Assembly: GCA_035631615.1 (NCBI GenBank)
Contig: DASQIK010000016.1
Location: forward strand, 1-64,000
Length of the DNA stretch: 64,000 nucleotides
Direction: 5' to 3'
DNA from: UBA5189 sp035631615
GTDB lineage: Bacteria; Chloroflexota; Limnocylindria; Limnocylindrales; CSP1-4
Position numbers and translations under genes: made by a program
Shown: positions 1 through 9,966 of the stretch, piece after piece
How the letters are laid out: each line of letters begins with the position of its first letter
How positions within the stretch are numbered: position 1 is the stretch's first letter
Notes under the pieces: model-generated
The model's database searches: none
Seen by the model: only the letters and a program-made list of their open reading frames with translations
Told to the model about the DNA's origin: nothing

Positions 1-68
1 TCGACACCCTGATCACGACCGACCAGGCCGAGCGCCTGTCAGCGCTCGTCGAGACCGCGCAGGACTGA
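1..68 (+). CDS. prfA: Peptide chain release factor 1, C-terminal end (partial)
   Basis: The first 68 bases read in frame 3 as a 21-residue tail, DTLITTDQAERLSALVETAQ plus D, ending at TGA 66-68. Release factor 1 proteins typically end in this way (LxxLIxxxQAxxLAAL), and prfA normally sits directly upstream of prmC, the enzyme that methylates the GGQ glutamine of release factors. The body of the gene lies outside the window. The call rests on a short tail plus the neighbour. Confidence 0.72.
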   Translation, partial: DTLITTDQAERLSALVETAQD

Positions 69-71
69 TCG

Positions 72-974
72 GTGGCCACCGTCCGGGAGCTCCTCGACGC
101 CGGCGTCAGCAGGTTGCGCGAGGCGGGCTCCGGGAGCGCCCGACTCGACGCGGAGCTGCTGCTGGCGTACGCGCTCGACACCGATCGGACCGGAGTCATC
201 GCGCACACCGACGCGCCGGTCGGTGACGGACCGGCCGCTCGCTTCGCTGCGGCGCTGGACCGGCGCGCCGCCGGCGAGCCCGTCGCCTACATCCGCGGCG
301 TGAAGGAGTTCCATGGGCTGGCGTTCGGCGTGGACCCGAGGGCGCTGATCCCGCGCCCGGAGACGGAGAAGCTGGTCGAGCTCGCGGAGCTCGAGATCGT
401 GCGCCGGCTCACCGGGGCCCCACGGCCGGCAGGCTCACCGCCGCTCCGGGTCGTCGACGTGGGCGTGGGCAGCGGCGCCGTCGCGGTGACGCTGGCGGTC
501 CTGCTGCGGCGCCGGAAGATGGCCGACGAGGTCGTGATCAGCGCCACCGAGACGTCGGAGGAGGCGCTCCAGCTCGCCCGCGAGAACGCGGTCGCGCACG
601 CGGTCGGCGACCGGATCGCCTTCGCGAACGCCGATCTGCTGCCGGGCGATGACGCGCCCCCCTGGGACGTGGTGCTCGCGAACCTGCCCTACGTGCGGAG
701 CGACGCGCTGCCGACCCTCCCGAAGGCGGCTTCGTTCGAGCCGCCAGTCGCGCTCGACGGCGGCCCCGACGGCCTCCGCTTGATCGACCGGCTGCTCGGC
801 CTGCTCCCGCAGGCCCTCGCCGAAGGCGGCGCGGCATTCCTGGAGATCGGCGGCGACCAGGACGCCGAGATGCGGGCGCTCGCCGCCGCGCGACTGCCGG
901 GCTGGTCATGCGAGGTGGAGCTCGACCTCGGCGGGCTGCCGCGGGTCGCGGTCATCCGGCGCCCCGGCGCCTGA
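72..974 (+). CDS. prmC: PrmC, release factor glutamine N5-methyltransferase
   Basis: A 300-aa protein with a GTG start 3 bases after the prfA stop. It methylates the glutamine of the GGQ motif of RF1/RF2 using S-adenosylmethionine. Visible motifs are the RPETE segment (residues 95-99) that joins the N-terminal helical domain to the Rossmann domain, the SAM loop VVDVGVGSGA (127-136) and the substrate-glutamine loop NLPY (204-207). Most family members have NPPY; the first proline is a leucine here, but the N-x-P-Y frame is kept. The length is normal. Its TGA overlaps the ATG of the next gene, so the two are probably translationally coupled. Confidence 0.95.
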   Translation: MATVRELLDAGVSRLREAGSGSARLDAELLLAYALDTDRTGVIAHTDAPVGDGPAARFAAALDRRAAGEPVAYIRGVKEFHGLAFGVDPRALIPRPETEKLVELAELEIVRRLTGAPRPAGSPPLRVVDVGVGSGAVAVTLAVLLRRRKMADEVVISATETSEEALQLARENAVAHAVGDRIAFANADLLPGDDAPPWDVVLANLPYVRSDALPTLPKAASFEPPVALDGGPDGLRLIDRLLGLLPQALAEGGAAFLEIGGDQDAEMRALAAARLPGWSCEVELDLGGLPRVAVIRRPGA

Positions 975-1678
975 TGCCTGCGCGAGCGCGCCGGATCGCC
1001 GACGGTCCGGCCGGTCGGGACGAGGCGGTGCGGGTCCTGGCGGCGGGCGGCATCGTCGCCGTCCCCACCGACACCGTCTACGGCATCGCGGTCGCGCTCG
1101 CCACGCCGGGCGGCATCGAGCGCCTGTTCGCGGCCAAGTCGCGCCCGCCGGACAAGGCCATCGCGCTGCTGCTGGCCGACGTCGAGCAGGCGAGCGACAT
1201 CGGCGTCCTGTCAGGCTCCGCAACCCGGCTCGCTCGGGCGTTCTGGCCGGGTGGCCTCACGCTCGTGGTGGAGCGCCGCACCGATCGACCGATGCCGGCC
1301 GCGCTGACCGGCGGCGAGCTCGCTCCGGGCGCGATCCCGACCGTCGGCCTGCGCGTCCCCGCCCACGACGCGCCGCGCGCCCTCGCGCGGGCACTCGGGC
1401 CCCTGCCGACGACCTCCGCCAATCGGTCGGGCGAGCCGGAGCTGCGCGACGCCGAGGCGATCGAAGCTGAGCTGGGCGCCGCGCTGGACCTCATCCTCGA
1501 CGGCGGCCCGTCGATCGGCGGGCCTGCTTCGACGGTCGTCGACTGCACGGGCGCGCAGGTCACGATCCTGCGCGCCGGCGCGATCCCCGCAGCCGCGATC
1601 GAGGCGGCGATTGCCGCCGAGCGACCCGTTCAGGCGATCGACGGCGTCGCCGATCACCCGGTCGATGTGGGACGATAG
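974..1678 (+). CDS. tsaC: Threonylcarbamoyl-AMP synthase (TsaC/Sua5/YrdC family)
   Basis: A 234-aa protein starting at ATG 974, whose first base is the last base of the prmC stop. It makes threonylcarbamoyl-AMP from threonine, bicarbonate and ATP for the t6A modification of ANN-decoding tRNAs. Motifs are PTDTVYG (residues 31-37), the KSRPPDK segment (55-61) that matches the family KxRpxxKp motif, and TSANRSGEPE near the middle. It is longer than a minimal TsaC but too short for the extra C-terminal Sua5 domain. An open frame runs upstream to 908 inside prmC, but the overlapping ATG is the better start. Confidence 0.93.
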   Translation: MPARARRIADGPAGRDEAVRVLAAGGIVAVPTDTVYGIAVALATPGGIERLFAAKSRPPDKAIALLLADVEQASDIGVLSGSATRLARAFWPGGLTLVVERRTDRPMPAALTGGELAPGAIPTVGLRVPAHDAPRALARALGPLPTTSANRSGEPELRDAEAIEAELGAALDLILDGGPSIGGPASTVVDCTGAQVTILRAGAIPAAAIEAAIAAERPVQAIDGVADHPVDVGR

Positions 1679-1722
1679 TTGACCGCGGGGCCTCCGCGGG
1701 ATCCACGGCCGAAAGGCACCAG

Positions 1723-3060
1723 GTGACGATGACGACCGAATCACGCCTCGGCTGGGCGCGGCTGGCCGACGTCGATCCCGAGCTCTGGCACGCCATGGTC
1801 CAGGAGCGCGACCGGCAGCGCGAGAAGATCGAGCTGATCGCCAGCGAGAACTACACGTTCGCGGCGGTGATGGAAGCCCAGGGCTCGTGGCTCACCAACA
1901 AGTACGCGGAAGGCCTGCCCGGCAAGCGCTACTACGGCGGCTGCGAGTACGTCGACGTCGCCGAGGTGCTCGCCCAGGAGCGAGCGCTGGCGCTCTTCCC
2001 GGGCGCCGAGCACGTCAACGTCCAGCCCCACTCCGGCGCCCAGGCGAACATGGCGGCCTATTTCAGCGTGCTCCAGCCCGGCGACCGGATCCTGGGCATG
2101 AACCTGGCGCACGGCGGCCATCTCACGCACGGCTCGCCGGTCAACTTCTCCGGGCGCCTGTACGAGGTCCACGCGTACGGCGTCGACAAGCGGACGGAGC
2201 GGATCGACTACGACGCGCTTGAAGCGATCGCCGCGGAGGTCCGCCCGAAGATGGTCGTCGCGGGCGCCTCTGCCTATCCCCGCACGCTCGACTTCCCGCG
2301 AATGGCCGACATCGCCCACCGCGTCGGGGCGCTCCTGTTCGTGGACATGGCGCACATCGCCGGCCTCGTCGCGGCGGGCGTCCACCCGAGCCCGTTCCCG
2401 TACGCCGACATCGTCACGACGACCACCCACAAGACGCTGCGCGGCGGCCGCGGCGGGCTCATCTTCAGCCGCGAGGAGCTGCCGCCCGAGGTCGACAAGG
2501 CCGACTACCCGATGGTCAGGTCGACGCTCGGCGCCCAGATCGACAAGGCCGTCTTCCCGGGCGTCCAGGGCGGCCCGCTCATGCACGTCGTCGCGGGCAA
2601 GGCGGTGGGCCTGCTGCTCGCCGCCGGTGAGCCGTTCCGGCGGGATCAGCGACGGACCGTCGAGAACGCAGCCGTGCTGGCCGAGGCGCTCGCCTCGCGC
2701 GGAGCGAGGATCGTGTCCGGCGGCACGGACAACCACCTGATGCTTGTCGACGTTACGCCGCTCGGCGTCACCGGCAAGGAGGCCGAGGCGCTCCTCGACG
2801 ACGTCGGGATCACGGTCAACAAGAACGCCATTCCCTTCGACACGCTCCCGCCGAACACCGCCTCGGGGATCCGCCTCGGCACGCCGGCCACGACGACGCG
2901 GGGCTTCGGCCCGGACGAGATGCGCGCGATCGCCCGGATCATCACCGACGCGATCGCGCGGCGCGACGATCCCGCCGCGAGCGCCCACCTGCGTGCCGAG
3001 GCCGGCGAGATCGCCGGCCGGTTCCCGGTGCCGGGCCTGTTCGTCGAGGACGCCGGGTGA
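1723..3060 (+). CDS. glyA: Serine hydroxymethyltransferase
   Basis: A 445-aa fold-type I PLP enzyme that interconverts serine and glycine while charging tetrahydrofolate with a one-carbon unit. Family motifs include IELIASENYT (36-45), NKYAEGLPGKRYYGG (59-73) and the PLP lysine in TTTTHKTLRGGRGG (K237). GTG 1723 is chosen because GAAAGG at 1711-1716 lies 6 bases upstream; ATG 1729 is the alternative. The length is slightly above the usual 410-430 aa. The gene end overlaps the start of the next gene (GTGA), which couples one-carbon metabolism to an envelope gene in one transcript. Confidence 0.97.
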   Translation: MTMTTESRLGWARLADVDPELWHAMVQERDRQREKIELIASENYTFAAVMEAQGSWLTNKYAEGLPGKRYYGGCEYVDVAEVLAQERALALFPGAEHVNVQPHSGAQANMAAYFSVLQPGDRILGMNLAHGGHLTHGSPVNFSGRLYEVHAYGVDKRTERIDYDALEAIAAEVRPKMVVAGASAYPRTLDFPRMADIAHRVGALLFVDMAHIAGLVAAGVHPSPFPYADIVTTTTHKTLRGGRGGLIFSREELPPEVDKADYPMVRSTLGAQIDKAVFPGVQGGPLMHVVAGKAVGLLLAAGEPFRRDQRRTVENAAVLAEALASRGARIVSGGTDNHLMLVDVTPLGVTGKEAEALLDDVGITVNKNAIPFDTLPPNTASGIRLGTPATTTRGFGPDEMRAIARIITDAIARRDDPAASAHLRAEAGEIAGRFPVPGLFVEDAG

Positions 3061-4133
3061 GCTGGGGCGCCACCGCAGGCCCGGCGGTGCCGGTGATCAT
3101 CGTCGCCTTCCTCGCCTCGGCCCTCGTGGCCCTGCTCGTGACGCCGTTCATCCGCCGGGTCGTGGTCAGGCTGCGGATCGTCGATCACCCGGACGAGCGC
3201 CGCACGCATGACGGGTCGCTCCCGCGGGGCGGGGGCACCGCGGTGGTCATCGCCTTCGTCGTGGTCGGTGGCGGGCTCGTGGCATTCGGGAGCGGCATCC
3301 CGGGGATGCCCGTGCTCCACACCGCGACGCCCCAGAACGTCGCCGGCCTGTTCGCGGGCGCGATCCTCGCCGCCATCATCGGTGCGCTCGACGATCGCTT
3401 CGAGCTCCGGGCACGCTGGCAGCTCCTCGGCCAGCTCGTCCTCGCCGGGGTGGCCGTCGGGACCGGGATCACGGTGGCGTACATCGGCAACCCGTTCGGG
3501 ACCAACAACATCCAGCTCATCACGCCGGTCGGTACCGCCTTCACCGTGATCTGGATCGTCGGCATGATCAACAGCCTGAACTTCATCGACGGGCTGGACG
3601 GGCTCTCGACGGGGATCGCCCTGATCGCGGCGGTCACGCTGGGACTGCTGAGCCTCACCCAGCAGGTGAACGAGCCGCTCGTCGCCGTGCTGTGCTTCTC
3701 GCTCGCCGGCGGCCTGCTCGGCTTCCTCCGCTGGAACTTCTATCCGGCCGCGATCTTCCAGGGCTCCGCCGGCGTGATGTTCATGGGCTATGTGCTGGCC
3801 GTGCTCGCGATCCTCGGTGAGGCGAAGGTCATCGTGGCCATCCTCGTCCTCGCCGTTCCGATCACCGACACGTTCTGGGTGATCGTCAGGCGGCTGTCCT
3901 CGGGCCGCTCGCCGTTCAGCCCCGATCGCGGCCACATCCACCATCGGCTGCTCGATGTGGGACTTTCGCACCGGTCCACCGTCCTGCTGATCTACGCGGT
4001 GTGCGCGACGCTGGGCCTGATGTCGCTGCTCGTGTCCAGTGCCACGGGGATCCTGGCGTTCGCGGGTGCGCTGATCCTGTTCGGGCTGGTCGCGTTTGCC
4101 CTCCGTCGCAAACCGGCCGAGGCGAGCTCGTGA
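3057..4133 (+). CDS. wecA: Undecaprenyl-phosphate N-acetylglucosaminyl-1-phosphate transferase (WecA/TagO type)
   Basis: A 358-aa multi-pass membrane protein, GTG start overlapping the glyA stop by 4 bases. The family transfers a sugar-1-phosphate, usually GlcNAc-1-P, from UDP-sugar to undecaprenyl phosphate and so starts a lipid-linked polysaccharide. The catalytic aspartates are visible: DHPDERRTHDGSLPRGGG (43-60), the DD pair in GALDDRF (112-113), NFIDGLDG (175-182) and the HIHHRL loop (293-298) that marks the WecA/TagO branch rather than MraY. An enzyme of this type may prime the glycans assembled by the glycosyltransferases later in the window; that link is inference. Confidence 0.93.
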   Translation: MSWGATAGPAVPVIIVAFLASALVALLVTPFIRRVVVRLRIVDHPDERRTHDGSLPRGGGTAVVIAFVVVGGGLVAFGSGIPGMPVLHTATPQNVAGLFAGAILAAIIGALDDRFELRARWQLLGQLVLAGVAVGTGITVAYIGNPFGTNNIQLITPVGTAFTVIWIVGMINSLNFIDGLDGLSTGIALIAAVTLGLLSLTQQVNEPLVAVLCFSLAGGLLGFLRWNFYPAAIFQGSAGVMFMGYVLAVLAILGEAKVIVAILVLAVPITDTFWVIVRRLSSGRSPFSPDRGHIHHRLLDVGLSHRSTVLLIYAVCATLGLMSLLVSSATGILAFAGALILFGLVAFALRRKPAEASS

Positions 4134-4245
4134 GCGGCCAGCACCCGGCGATCACGTGGACGTTCACGTTCGACGATCCGACAGTGCCGACGGTCCCGAG
4201 CCGCGTGCTCCCGGTCGCGCTGCTTCCGCGCGGGCCTCGTCCTCG

Positions 4246-4704
4246 ATGGCGACCGATCCAGAGGTAGGCGGCCGGCCGCCGACGCTGTTGGAGGGCGGCC
4301 CGAGCCGCACCGATCCGGTCACGGGGAACCCGCGCGTCACCATCGACCCACGGCGCCTCCTGTGGCGCGATTCGGCAACGATCCTGATCGGCGTGGTGCT
4401 CGCCCTGCTCGTGGCCCAGACGCTGCTCCCGGGGACGGGCCCCGTCCCGGCCGGCTCGCCGACGCCGGCGCCGAGCGGGATCGCGATCGGATCCTTCCTG
4501 CCCCAGGCCAGCCCTGGGCCGGGCGAGACGTTTGGCCCGATCATCGACCCGAGCCTGGGCATCGACGCCACGCCGACGCCGATTCCCGTGATCACGCCCG
4601 GCCCGACGCGGAAGCCATCGCCGAAGCCGACCCCCAAGCCGACGCCAGGACCGACGCCGACCACGGCTCCCACCAACACCCAGGCGCCGCCGCCGACCAA
4701 CTGA
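4246..4704 (+). CDS. Small membrane-anchored Pro/Thr-rich protein, unknown function
   Basis: A 152-aa protein of unrecognised family. Residues 1-38 are hydrophilic, then one hydrophobic segment (SATILIGVVLALLVAQTLL) forms a likely membrane anchor, and the rest is rich in Pro, Thr, Gly and Lys with repeated PKPTP/PGPTP steps, as in surface stalks or wall-spanning linkers. The frame is open upstream to 4096, and no clear ribosome-binding site precedes ATG 4246, so the start is uncertain. It lies between wecA and the ATP synthase genes. Base composition in this region would favour a random Pro-rich frame, so its reality rests on the clean transmembrane segment and the context. Confidence 0.55.
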   Translation: MATDPEVGGRPPTLLEGGPSRTDPVTGNPRVTIDPRRLLWRDSATILIGVVLALLVAQTLLPGTGPVPAGSPTPAPSGIAIGSFLPQASPGPGETFGPIIDPSLGIDATPTPIPVITPGPTRKPSPKPTPKPTPGPTPTTAPTNTQAPPPTN

Positions 4705-4807
4705 ACGCGGCGTCCTTCGTCGAGCACGAGGTCACGGTCAACGTGCAGCCTGTGGTCGGGCTGATCAGCGCTCGCTGCTATACTCCCGGGGCTTTGCCAG
4801 GTGGCGC

Positions 4808-5029
4808 GTGATCGAGCCCGGGAAGGGTGGGGCGTATGCCATCCTCTTCTCCGAGATCGGCATCTCTCTGCTGATCACGACGCTCGTCGGCGTGCTCGTC
4901 GGCCGATGGGCGGATGAGCAGCTGGGCAGCCTGCCGGTCTTCCTGATCGTCGGCTTCCTGATCGGCGCCGGGACGGGCACGGTGATGATCTACCGCCTGG
5001 TCAGCAGGTTCCTCAAGACGATCGAATAG
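4808..5029 (+). CDS. atpI: AtpI/AtpZ-like small membrane protein of the ATP synthase operon
   Basis: A 73-aa protein with two predicted membrane hairpin helices (about residues 10-30 and 43-65) and GRWADEQLG between them, the pattern of the AtpI/AtpZ group encoded ahead of atpB. Family members are reported to assist c-ring assembly or Mg2+ uptake. The GTG start at 4808 has only a weak AGG-type ribosome-binding site. At 73 aa it is the short form; proteobacterial AtpI is about 130 aa. Confidence 0.82.
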   Translation: MIEPGKGGAYAILFSEIGISLLITTLVGVLVGRWADEQLGSLPVFLIVGFLIGAGTGTVMIYRLVSRFLKTIE

Positions 5030-5097
5030 CGGCCCGAGGGCCTCAGGCAACGAGTCCGAGCGCGGCATCGAGCCGCGCTCCTGTGTGTGGAGGGAGC
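5030..5097 (+). promoter_or_regulatory. Two hairpins between atpI and atpB
   Basis: The 68-bp gap holds GGCCC-GAG-GGCC (about 5032-5043) and a perfect 9-bp stem, GAGCGCGGC (5058-5066) with loop ATCGA and GCCGCGCTC (5072-5080). The second ends 17 bases before the atpB start. Neither is followed by a T-run, so RNA stability or processing is more likely than strong termination. Confidence 0.45.
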
Positions 5098-6114
5098 GTG
5101 TCGAGCGATCAGCTCGCGACCGATCCGGTCGCGGCTCCCAGGAAGTCGTCGCGCAATCGATGGCTGTTCCTGATCGCGGCGGTGGTCGTCCTCGACGTCG
5201 CCGCGCTGATCGCGTTTCCGCCGCCCAACAAGGACAACCCCGGGCAGCCGTGCGCCTTCCCGGCGTGCTTCATCACGGGCACGCTCGAGTTCCCGGCGCC
5301 CCACACCGTCATCGATCTTGATCCGGCCAACGCCGCGACGGCGAACGGCCTCGTGACGTTCCACCCGGCGATCAGCTCGACGCTGCTCACGATGTGGCTC
5401 GTGATGGCCATCGTCGTGATCGGGTCGGCGCTCCTCGTGCGCGGCTCGAAGCTCGTGCCGGGACGCGGCCAGAACATCTTCGAGTTCGTGTACGAGTTCC
5501 TGAGCGACTTCGGGCTCGGCCTCGCCGGTCCCACGGCGAAGCCGTACATCCCGATCTTCCTCGGCGCGTTCCTGCTCGTCCTGTTCGACAACTGGATCGG
5601 GCTTGTGCCGCCGGTCGGCAAGGTCGACTTCCTGCGTGCCCCGTCGAGCGACGTGAACATCACGATCGGGATGGCCCTGGTGAGCTTCCTGATCTTCCAC
5701 GTCGAGGGCTTCCGACACCTCGGCGTGCGCGGCTACCTCGGCAAGTTCTTCCCGTTCTACGAGTTCCGCAACGGCATCGGCGCGGGCATCATCGCGATGT
5801 TCGTCGGGATCATCGAGCTGATGCTCGAGTTCGTGAAGCCGGTCACGCTGTCAATGCGGTTGTTCGGCAACATCTACGGCGGCGAGGTCGCCCTCGGCGT
5901 CATCACCAGCCTCACCATCGCGATCTTCCCGATCGCGCTCCTCCTGCTCGATGGCATGCTGAACGCGATCCAGGCGCTGATCTTCAGCGTCCTGACCCTC
6001 GTGTTCATCACGCTTGCGATCGAGAGCCACCACGAGGACGAGGGCCACCTCGCGGAGGACGTCATGGCGGAGATCACCGGATCGGAGCCCGCGCCCCACC
6101 CGGCGACCACCTAG
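5098..6114 (+). CDS. atpB: ATP synthase Fo subunit a
   Basis: A 338-aa polytopic membrane protein that forms the proton half-channels next to the c ring. The essential arginine is R254 in SMRLFGNIYGGE, the most conserved motif of the family, and NWIGLVPP is also typical. GTG 5098 is preferred because GGAGG at 5089-5093 sits 4 bases upstream; an in-frame GTG at 5083 would place that site inside the gene. An extended N-terminal extramembrane part (about residues 40-85, containing CAFPACFITG) precedes the conserved core. First of eight consecutive ATP synthase structural genes. Confidence 0.96.
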   Translation: MSSDQLATDPVAAPRKSSRNRWLFLIAAVVVLDVAALIAFPPPNKDNPGQPCAFPACFITGTLEFPAPHTVIDLDPANAATANGLVTFHPAISSTLLTMWLVMAIVVIGSALLVRGSKLVPGRGQNIFEFVYEFLSDFGLGLAGPTAKPYIPIFLGAFLLVLFDNWIGLVPPVGKVDFLRAPSSDVNITIGMALVSFLIFHVEGFRHLGVRGYLGKFFPFYEFRNGIGAGIIAMFVGIIELMLEFVKPVTLSMRLFGNIYGGEVALGVITSLTIAIFPIALLLLDGMLNAIQALIFSVLTLVFITLAIESHHEDEGHLAEDVMAEITGSEPAPHPATT

Positions 6115-6138
6115 CGACACACCAAGGCAACAGTTGAT

Positions 6139-6157
6139 CCCGGGCAACCCGCCCGGG
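6139..6157 (+). promoter_or_regulatory. Stem-loop directly upstream of the atpE ribosome-binding site
   Basis: CCCGGGC (6139-6145), loop AACCC, GCCCGGG (6151-6157): a perfect 7-bp stem. It ends 5 bases before a GGAGGG Shine-Dalgarno at 6163-6168, itself 9 bases from the atpE ATG. The placement suggests an element that protects or exposes the translation start of subunit c, which is needed in about ten copies per complex. That role is inferred. Confidence 0.4.
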
Positions 6158-6177
6158 GAGATGGAGGGACTTCTCGA

Positions 6178-6393
6178 ATGGAGCACATCGGCGCAGGCCT
6201 CGCGGCACTCGGGGTCATCGGCCCCGGCATCGGCATCGGCATCCTTGCCGGCCTGTCCGCCACGGCGATCGGCCGCAACCCGGACGCAGCGGGCCAGATC
6301 CGCGGCATCGCGATCATCCTCGCGGCGTTCGCCGAAGGCCTCGGCGTCCTCGCGATCGTCGTCGGCCTCCTCGCGATCTTCATCAAGGCCTGA
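6178..6393 (+). CDS. atpE: ATP synthase Fo subunit c
   Basis: A 71-aa two-helix hairpin proteolipid that forms the rotor ring. The ion-binding carboxylate is E53 in FAEGLGV. The polar loop is GRNPDA (32-37). The residue after the glutamate is Gly rather than the Ser/Thr of sodium-binding rings, so proton coupling is expected. ATG 6178 has GGAGGG 9 bases upstream. The length is typical. Confidence 0.97.
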   Translation: MEHIGAGLAALGVIGPGIGIGILAGLSATAIGRNPDAAGQIRGIAIILAAFAEGLGVLAIVVGLLAIFIKA

Positions 6394-6420
6394 GCGACCG
6401 CCAAGGGAGTACCCGAACGC

Positions 6421-6984
6421 ATGGAGCTCTTGGGCCTGGCGTCCGTGCTCGGACACGGGACCGTTTCTCTCGGCGCCGTCGCCGAGCCGCTGTTCCAGAT
6501 CAACCTGTTCCAGGTGATCATCGCGGCGGCGAACTTCGCCGTCTTCCTCGTCCTCATGTGGACGTTCGCGTTCAAGCCCGTCGCGAAGATGCTCGGCGAC
6601 CGCCGGGCGCGGATCGAACAGGGCCTGAAGGACGCCGAGCAGGCGAAGCAGGACCGCGAGAGCGCCGAGCAGGAGCGCCTGACCGCGTTGAGCGAGGCGC
6701 GCCGCGAGGCGAACGACATCCTGGCGCGCGCCCAGAAGGTCGCCCAGGAGACCCGCGACGCGGACATCGCCGCGACCCGCGAGGAGCTCGAGCGGATGCG
6801 CGTCCGCGCCTCCGAGGACATCGCCGCGGAGAAGCAGCGCGCCATCGCGGAGCTGCGCGGCGAGGTCGCCGACCTGGCCCTCCAGGCGGCCGGCCGCGTC
6901 GTTCGCGAAACGATGACCGACCAGCGCCAGCGCCGCCTCGTCGAGGAGTTCCTCGCCGATCCGAACACGGCGGCCAAGGGGTGA
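6421..6984 (+). CDS. atpF: ATP synthase Fo subunit b
   Basis: A 187-aa peripheral stalk protein: a membrane helix at about residues 30-52 followed by a long charged coiled coil rich in Arg, Glu and Ala. A 28-residue stretch precedes the membrane helix. ATG 6421 with GGGAG at 6405-6409. It is a plain b subunit, not a b-delta fusion as in mycobacteria, since a separate delta gene follows. Confidence 0.95.
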   Translation: MELLGLASVLGHGTVSLGAVAEPLFQINLFQVIIAAANFAVFLVLMWTFAFKPVAKMLGDRRARIEQGLKDAEQAKQDRESAEQERLTALSEARREANDILARAQKVAQETRDADIAATREELERMRVRASEDIAAEKQRAIAELRGEVADLALQAAGRVVRETMTDQRQRRLVEEFLADPNTAAKG

Positions 6985-6991
6985 TCGGCTG

Positions 6992-7540
6992 ATGGCCGGC
7001 CGCGGCTCCGTCGCCGCTCGGCGCTACGCCGAGGCGGCGTTCCAGCTGGCGACGCGCGACAAGGCGCTCGACGCGTACGGCGACGGGCTGGATCTGGCCG
7101 CGCGCATGCTCGGCGGGGACGAGGCGCTCGCGATCGTCAGCAACCCGGCGCGACCGCTCGCCCAGCGCACCGGCTTCGTCGACGAGATGCTCAAGGGCCG
7201 GGTGCCGGAGCCCATCCACAAGCTCGTCGGGCTGCTTGTCGCGAACGGCAAGATCGACCGGCTGCCCGGCATCTCCGCCGAGTACCGCCGCCTCCTGAAC
7301 CGGGAGCGCGGCATCGTCGAGGCGCTCGCGACCACCGCGACGCCGCTCACGAGCGCCGAGACCGAGGCGCTCGGCCGCAAGGTCGCCCAGATGACCGGTC
7401 AGACCGTCGACCTGCGGGTCGCGGTCGACGAAGCGCTGATCGGCGGGCTCACCGTCCGCGTCGGCGACACCCTGTATGACGCCAGCGTCCGTGGCCGCCT
7501 CGAGCGGCTCCGCGAGCGCCTCGTGGCGGGCGCCCGCTAG
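6992..7540 (+). CDS. atpH: ATP synthase F1 subunit delta
   Basis: A 182-aa OSCP/delta protein that links the b stalk to the top of F1. The N-terminal RRYAEAAFQLA is typical, and the C-terminal half ends with the family pattern of a weak beta hairpin (VDEALIGGLTVRVGDTLYDASVRGRLERL). ATG 6992 lies 7 bases after the atpF stop. Confidence 0.96.
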   Translation: MAGRGSVAARRYAEAAFQLATRDKALDAYGDGLDLAARMLGGDEALAIVSNPARPLAQRTGFVDEMLKGRVPEPIHKLVGLLVANGKIDRLPGISAEYRRLLNRERGIVEALATTATPLTSAETEALGRKVAQMTGQTVDLRVAVDEALIGGLTVRVGDTLYDASVRGRLERLRERLVAGAR

Positions 7541-7552
7541 CAAGGAGATCCG

Positions 7553-9085
<1,533 letters not shown>

Positions 9086-9088
9086 GCC

Positions 9089-9940
9089 GTGGCTAGCCCG
9101 CGGGACATCAGGCGGCGGATCAATGCCGCCAGGAACATCAAGCAGATCACGCGCGCCATGCAGTTCGTGGCGGCGTCGAAGCTGCGCCGTGCCCAGGAGT
9201 CCACGCTCGCCGCGCGGCCCTACTCCGAGAAGCTCGACGAGGTCCTCGCGGACGTGGCGTCGGTGCTCGGTGGCGAGGACCACCCGCTGCTCGCGGCGCC
9301 GGCGGGGACGAAGCGCCTGATCGTGCTGATCACGACGGACCGCGGCCTCGCCGGCCCGCTGAACACGAACACCGTCCGCTTCGTCGCCCGCGAGATCACG
9401 GAGCACGCCGGCGACCTCGCGGTGGTGAGCGTCGGGCGCAAGGGCCGCGACGCCATGCGCCGGTCGCGCGTGCCCATCGAGGCCCACTTCGCGGGCTTCG
9501 GCGACCGCCCCACGTTCGCCGACGTCCTGCCGCTCGCCCGCCTCGTCACCGAGGACTTCCTCTCGGGTGAGTACGGCCGCATCGACCTCGTCTACAGCCG
9601 GTTCATCTCGACCCTCGCGCAGCGGCCGGTCATGGTCCAGCTGCTGCCGATCCAGCCGGCGAAGGACACCGAGGGCATCCCGGGCCGCCAGTTCATCTTC
9701 GAGCCCAGCCCCGCCGCGGTGCTGGAGCAGCTGCTCCCGCGCTACGTGGCGACGCGCATCTTCCAGGCCGTGCTGGAGGGCCGCGCCAGCGAGGAATCGA
9801 GCCGGATGGTCGCGATGAAGAACGCGACCGAGAACGCCGGCGAGCTCATCGACGACCTGACCCTCGCCTACAACAAGGTTCGACAGTCCAACATCACCCG
9901 CGAGATGATCGAGATCGCGTCCGGCGCGCGAGCGCGCTGA
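9089..9940 (+). CDS. atpG: ATP synthase F1 subunit gamma
   Basis: A 283-aa central shaft subunit. The N-terminal IRRRINAARNIKQITRAMQFVAASKLRRAQ and the C-terminal MKNATENAGELIDDLTLAYNKVRQ helices, which form the rotating coiled coil, are both classic. GTG 9089 begins 3 bases after the atpA stop. Confidence 0.97.
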   Translation: MASPRDIRRRINAARNIKQITRAMQFVAASKLRRAQESTLAARPYSEKLDEVLADVASVLGGEDHPLLAAPAGTKRLIVLITTDRGLAGPLNTNTVRFVAREITEHAGDLAVVSVGRKGRDAMRRSRVPIEAHFAGFGDRPTFADVLPLARLVTEDFLSGEYGRIDLVYSRFISTLAQRPVMVQLLPIQPAKDTEGIPGRQFIFEPSPAAVLEQLLPRYVATRIFQAVLEGRASEESSRMVAMKNATENAGELIDDLTLAYNKVRQSNITREMIEIASGARAR

Positions 9941-9966
9941 GCCGCACCAGGAGGGACCAGACCGAC

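Noticed and set aside
1741..2988. A 415-codon minus-strand frame across glyA
   Set aside because: Antisense to an intact glyA, with Asp/Arg/Val-rich shadow composition and no recognisable motif.
4130..4267. A 45-codon frame starting at GTG in the wecA stop
   Set aside because: It has the right overlap, but its composition is random-looking and it runs into the better-supported membrane-anchored frame at 4246.
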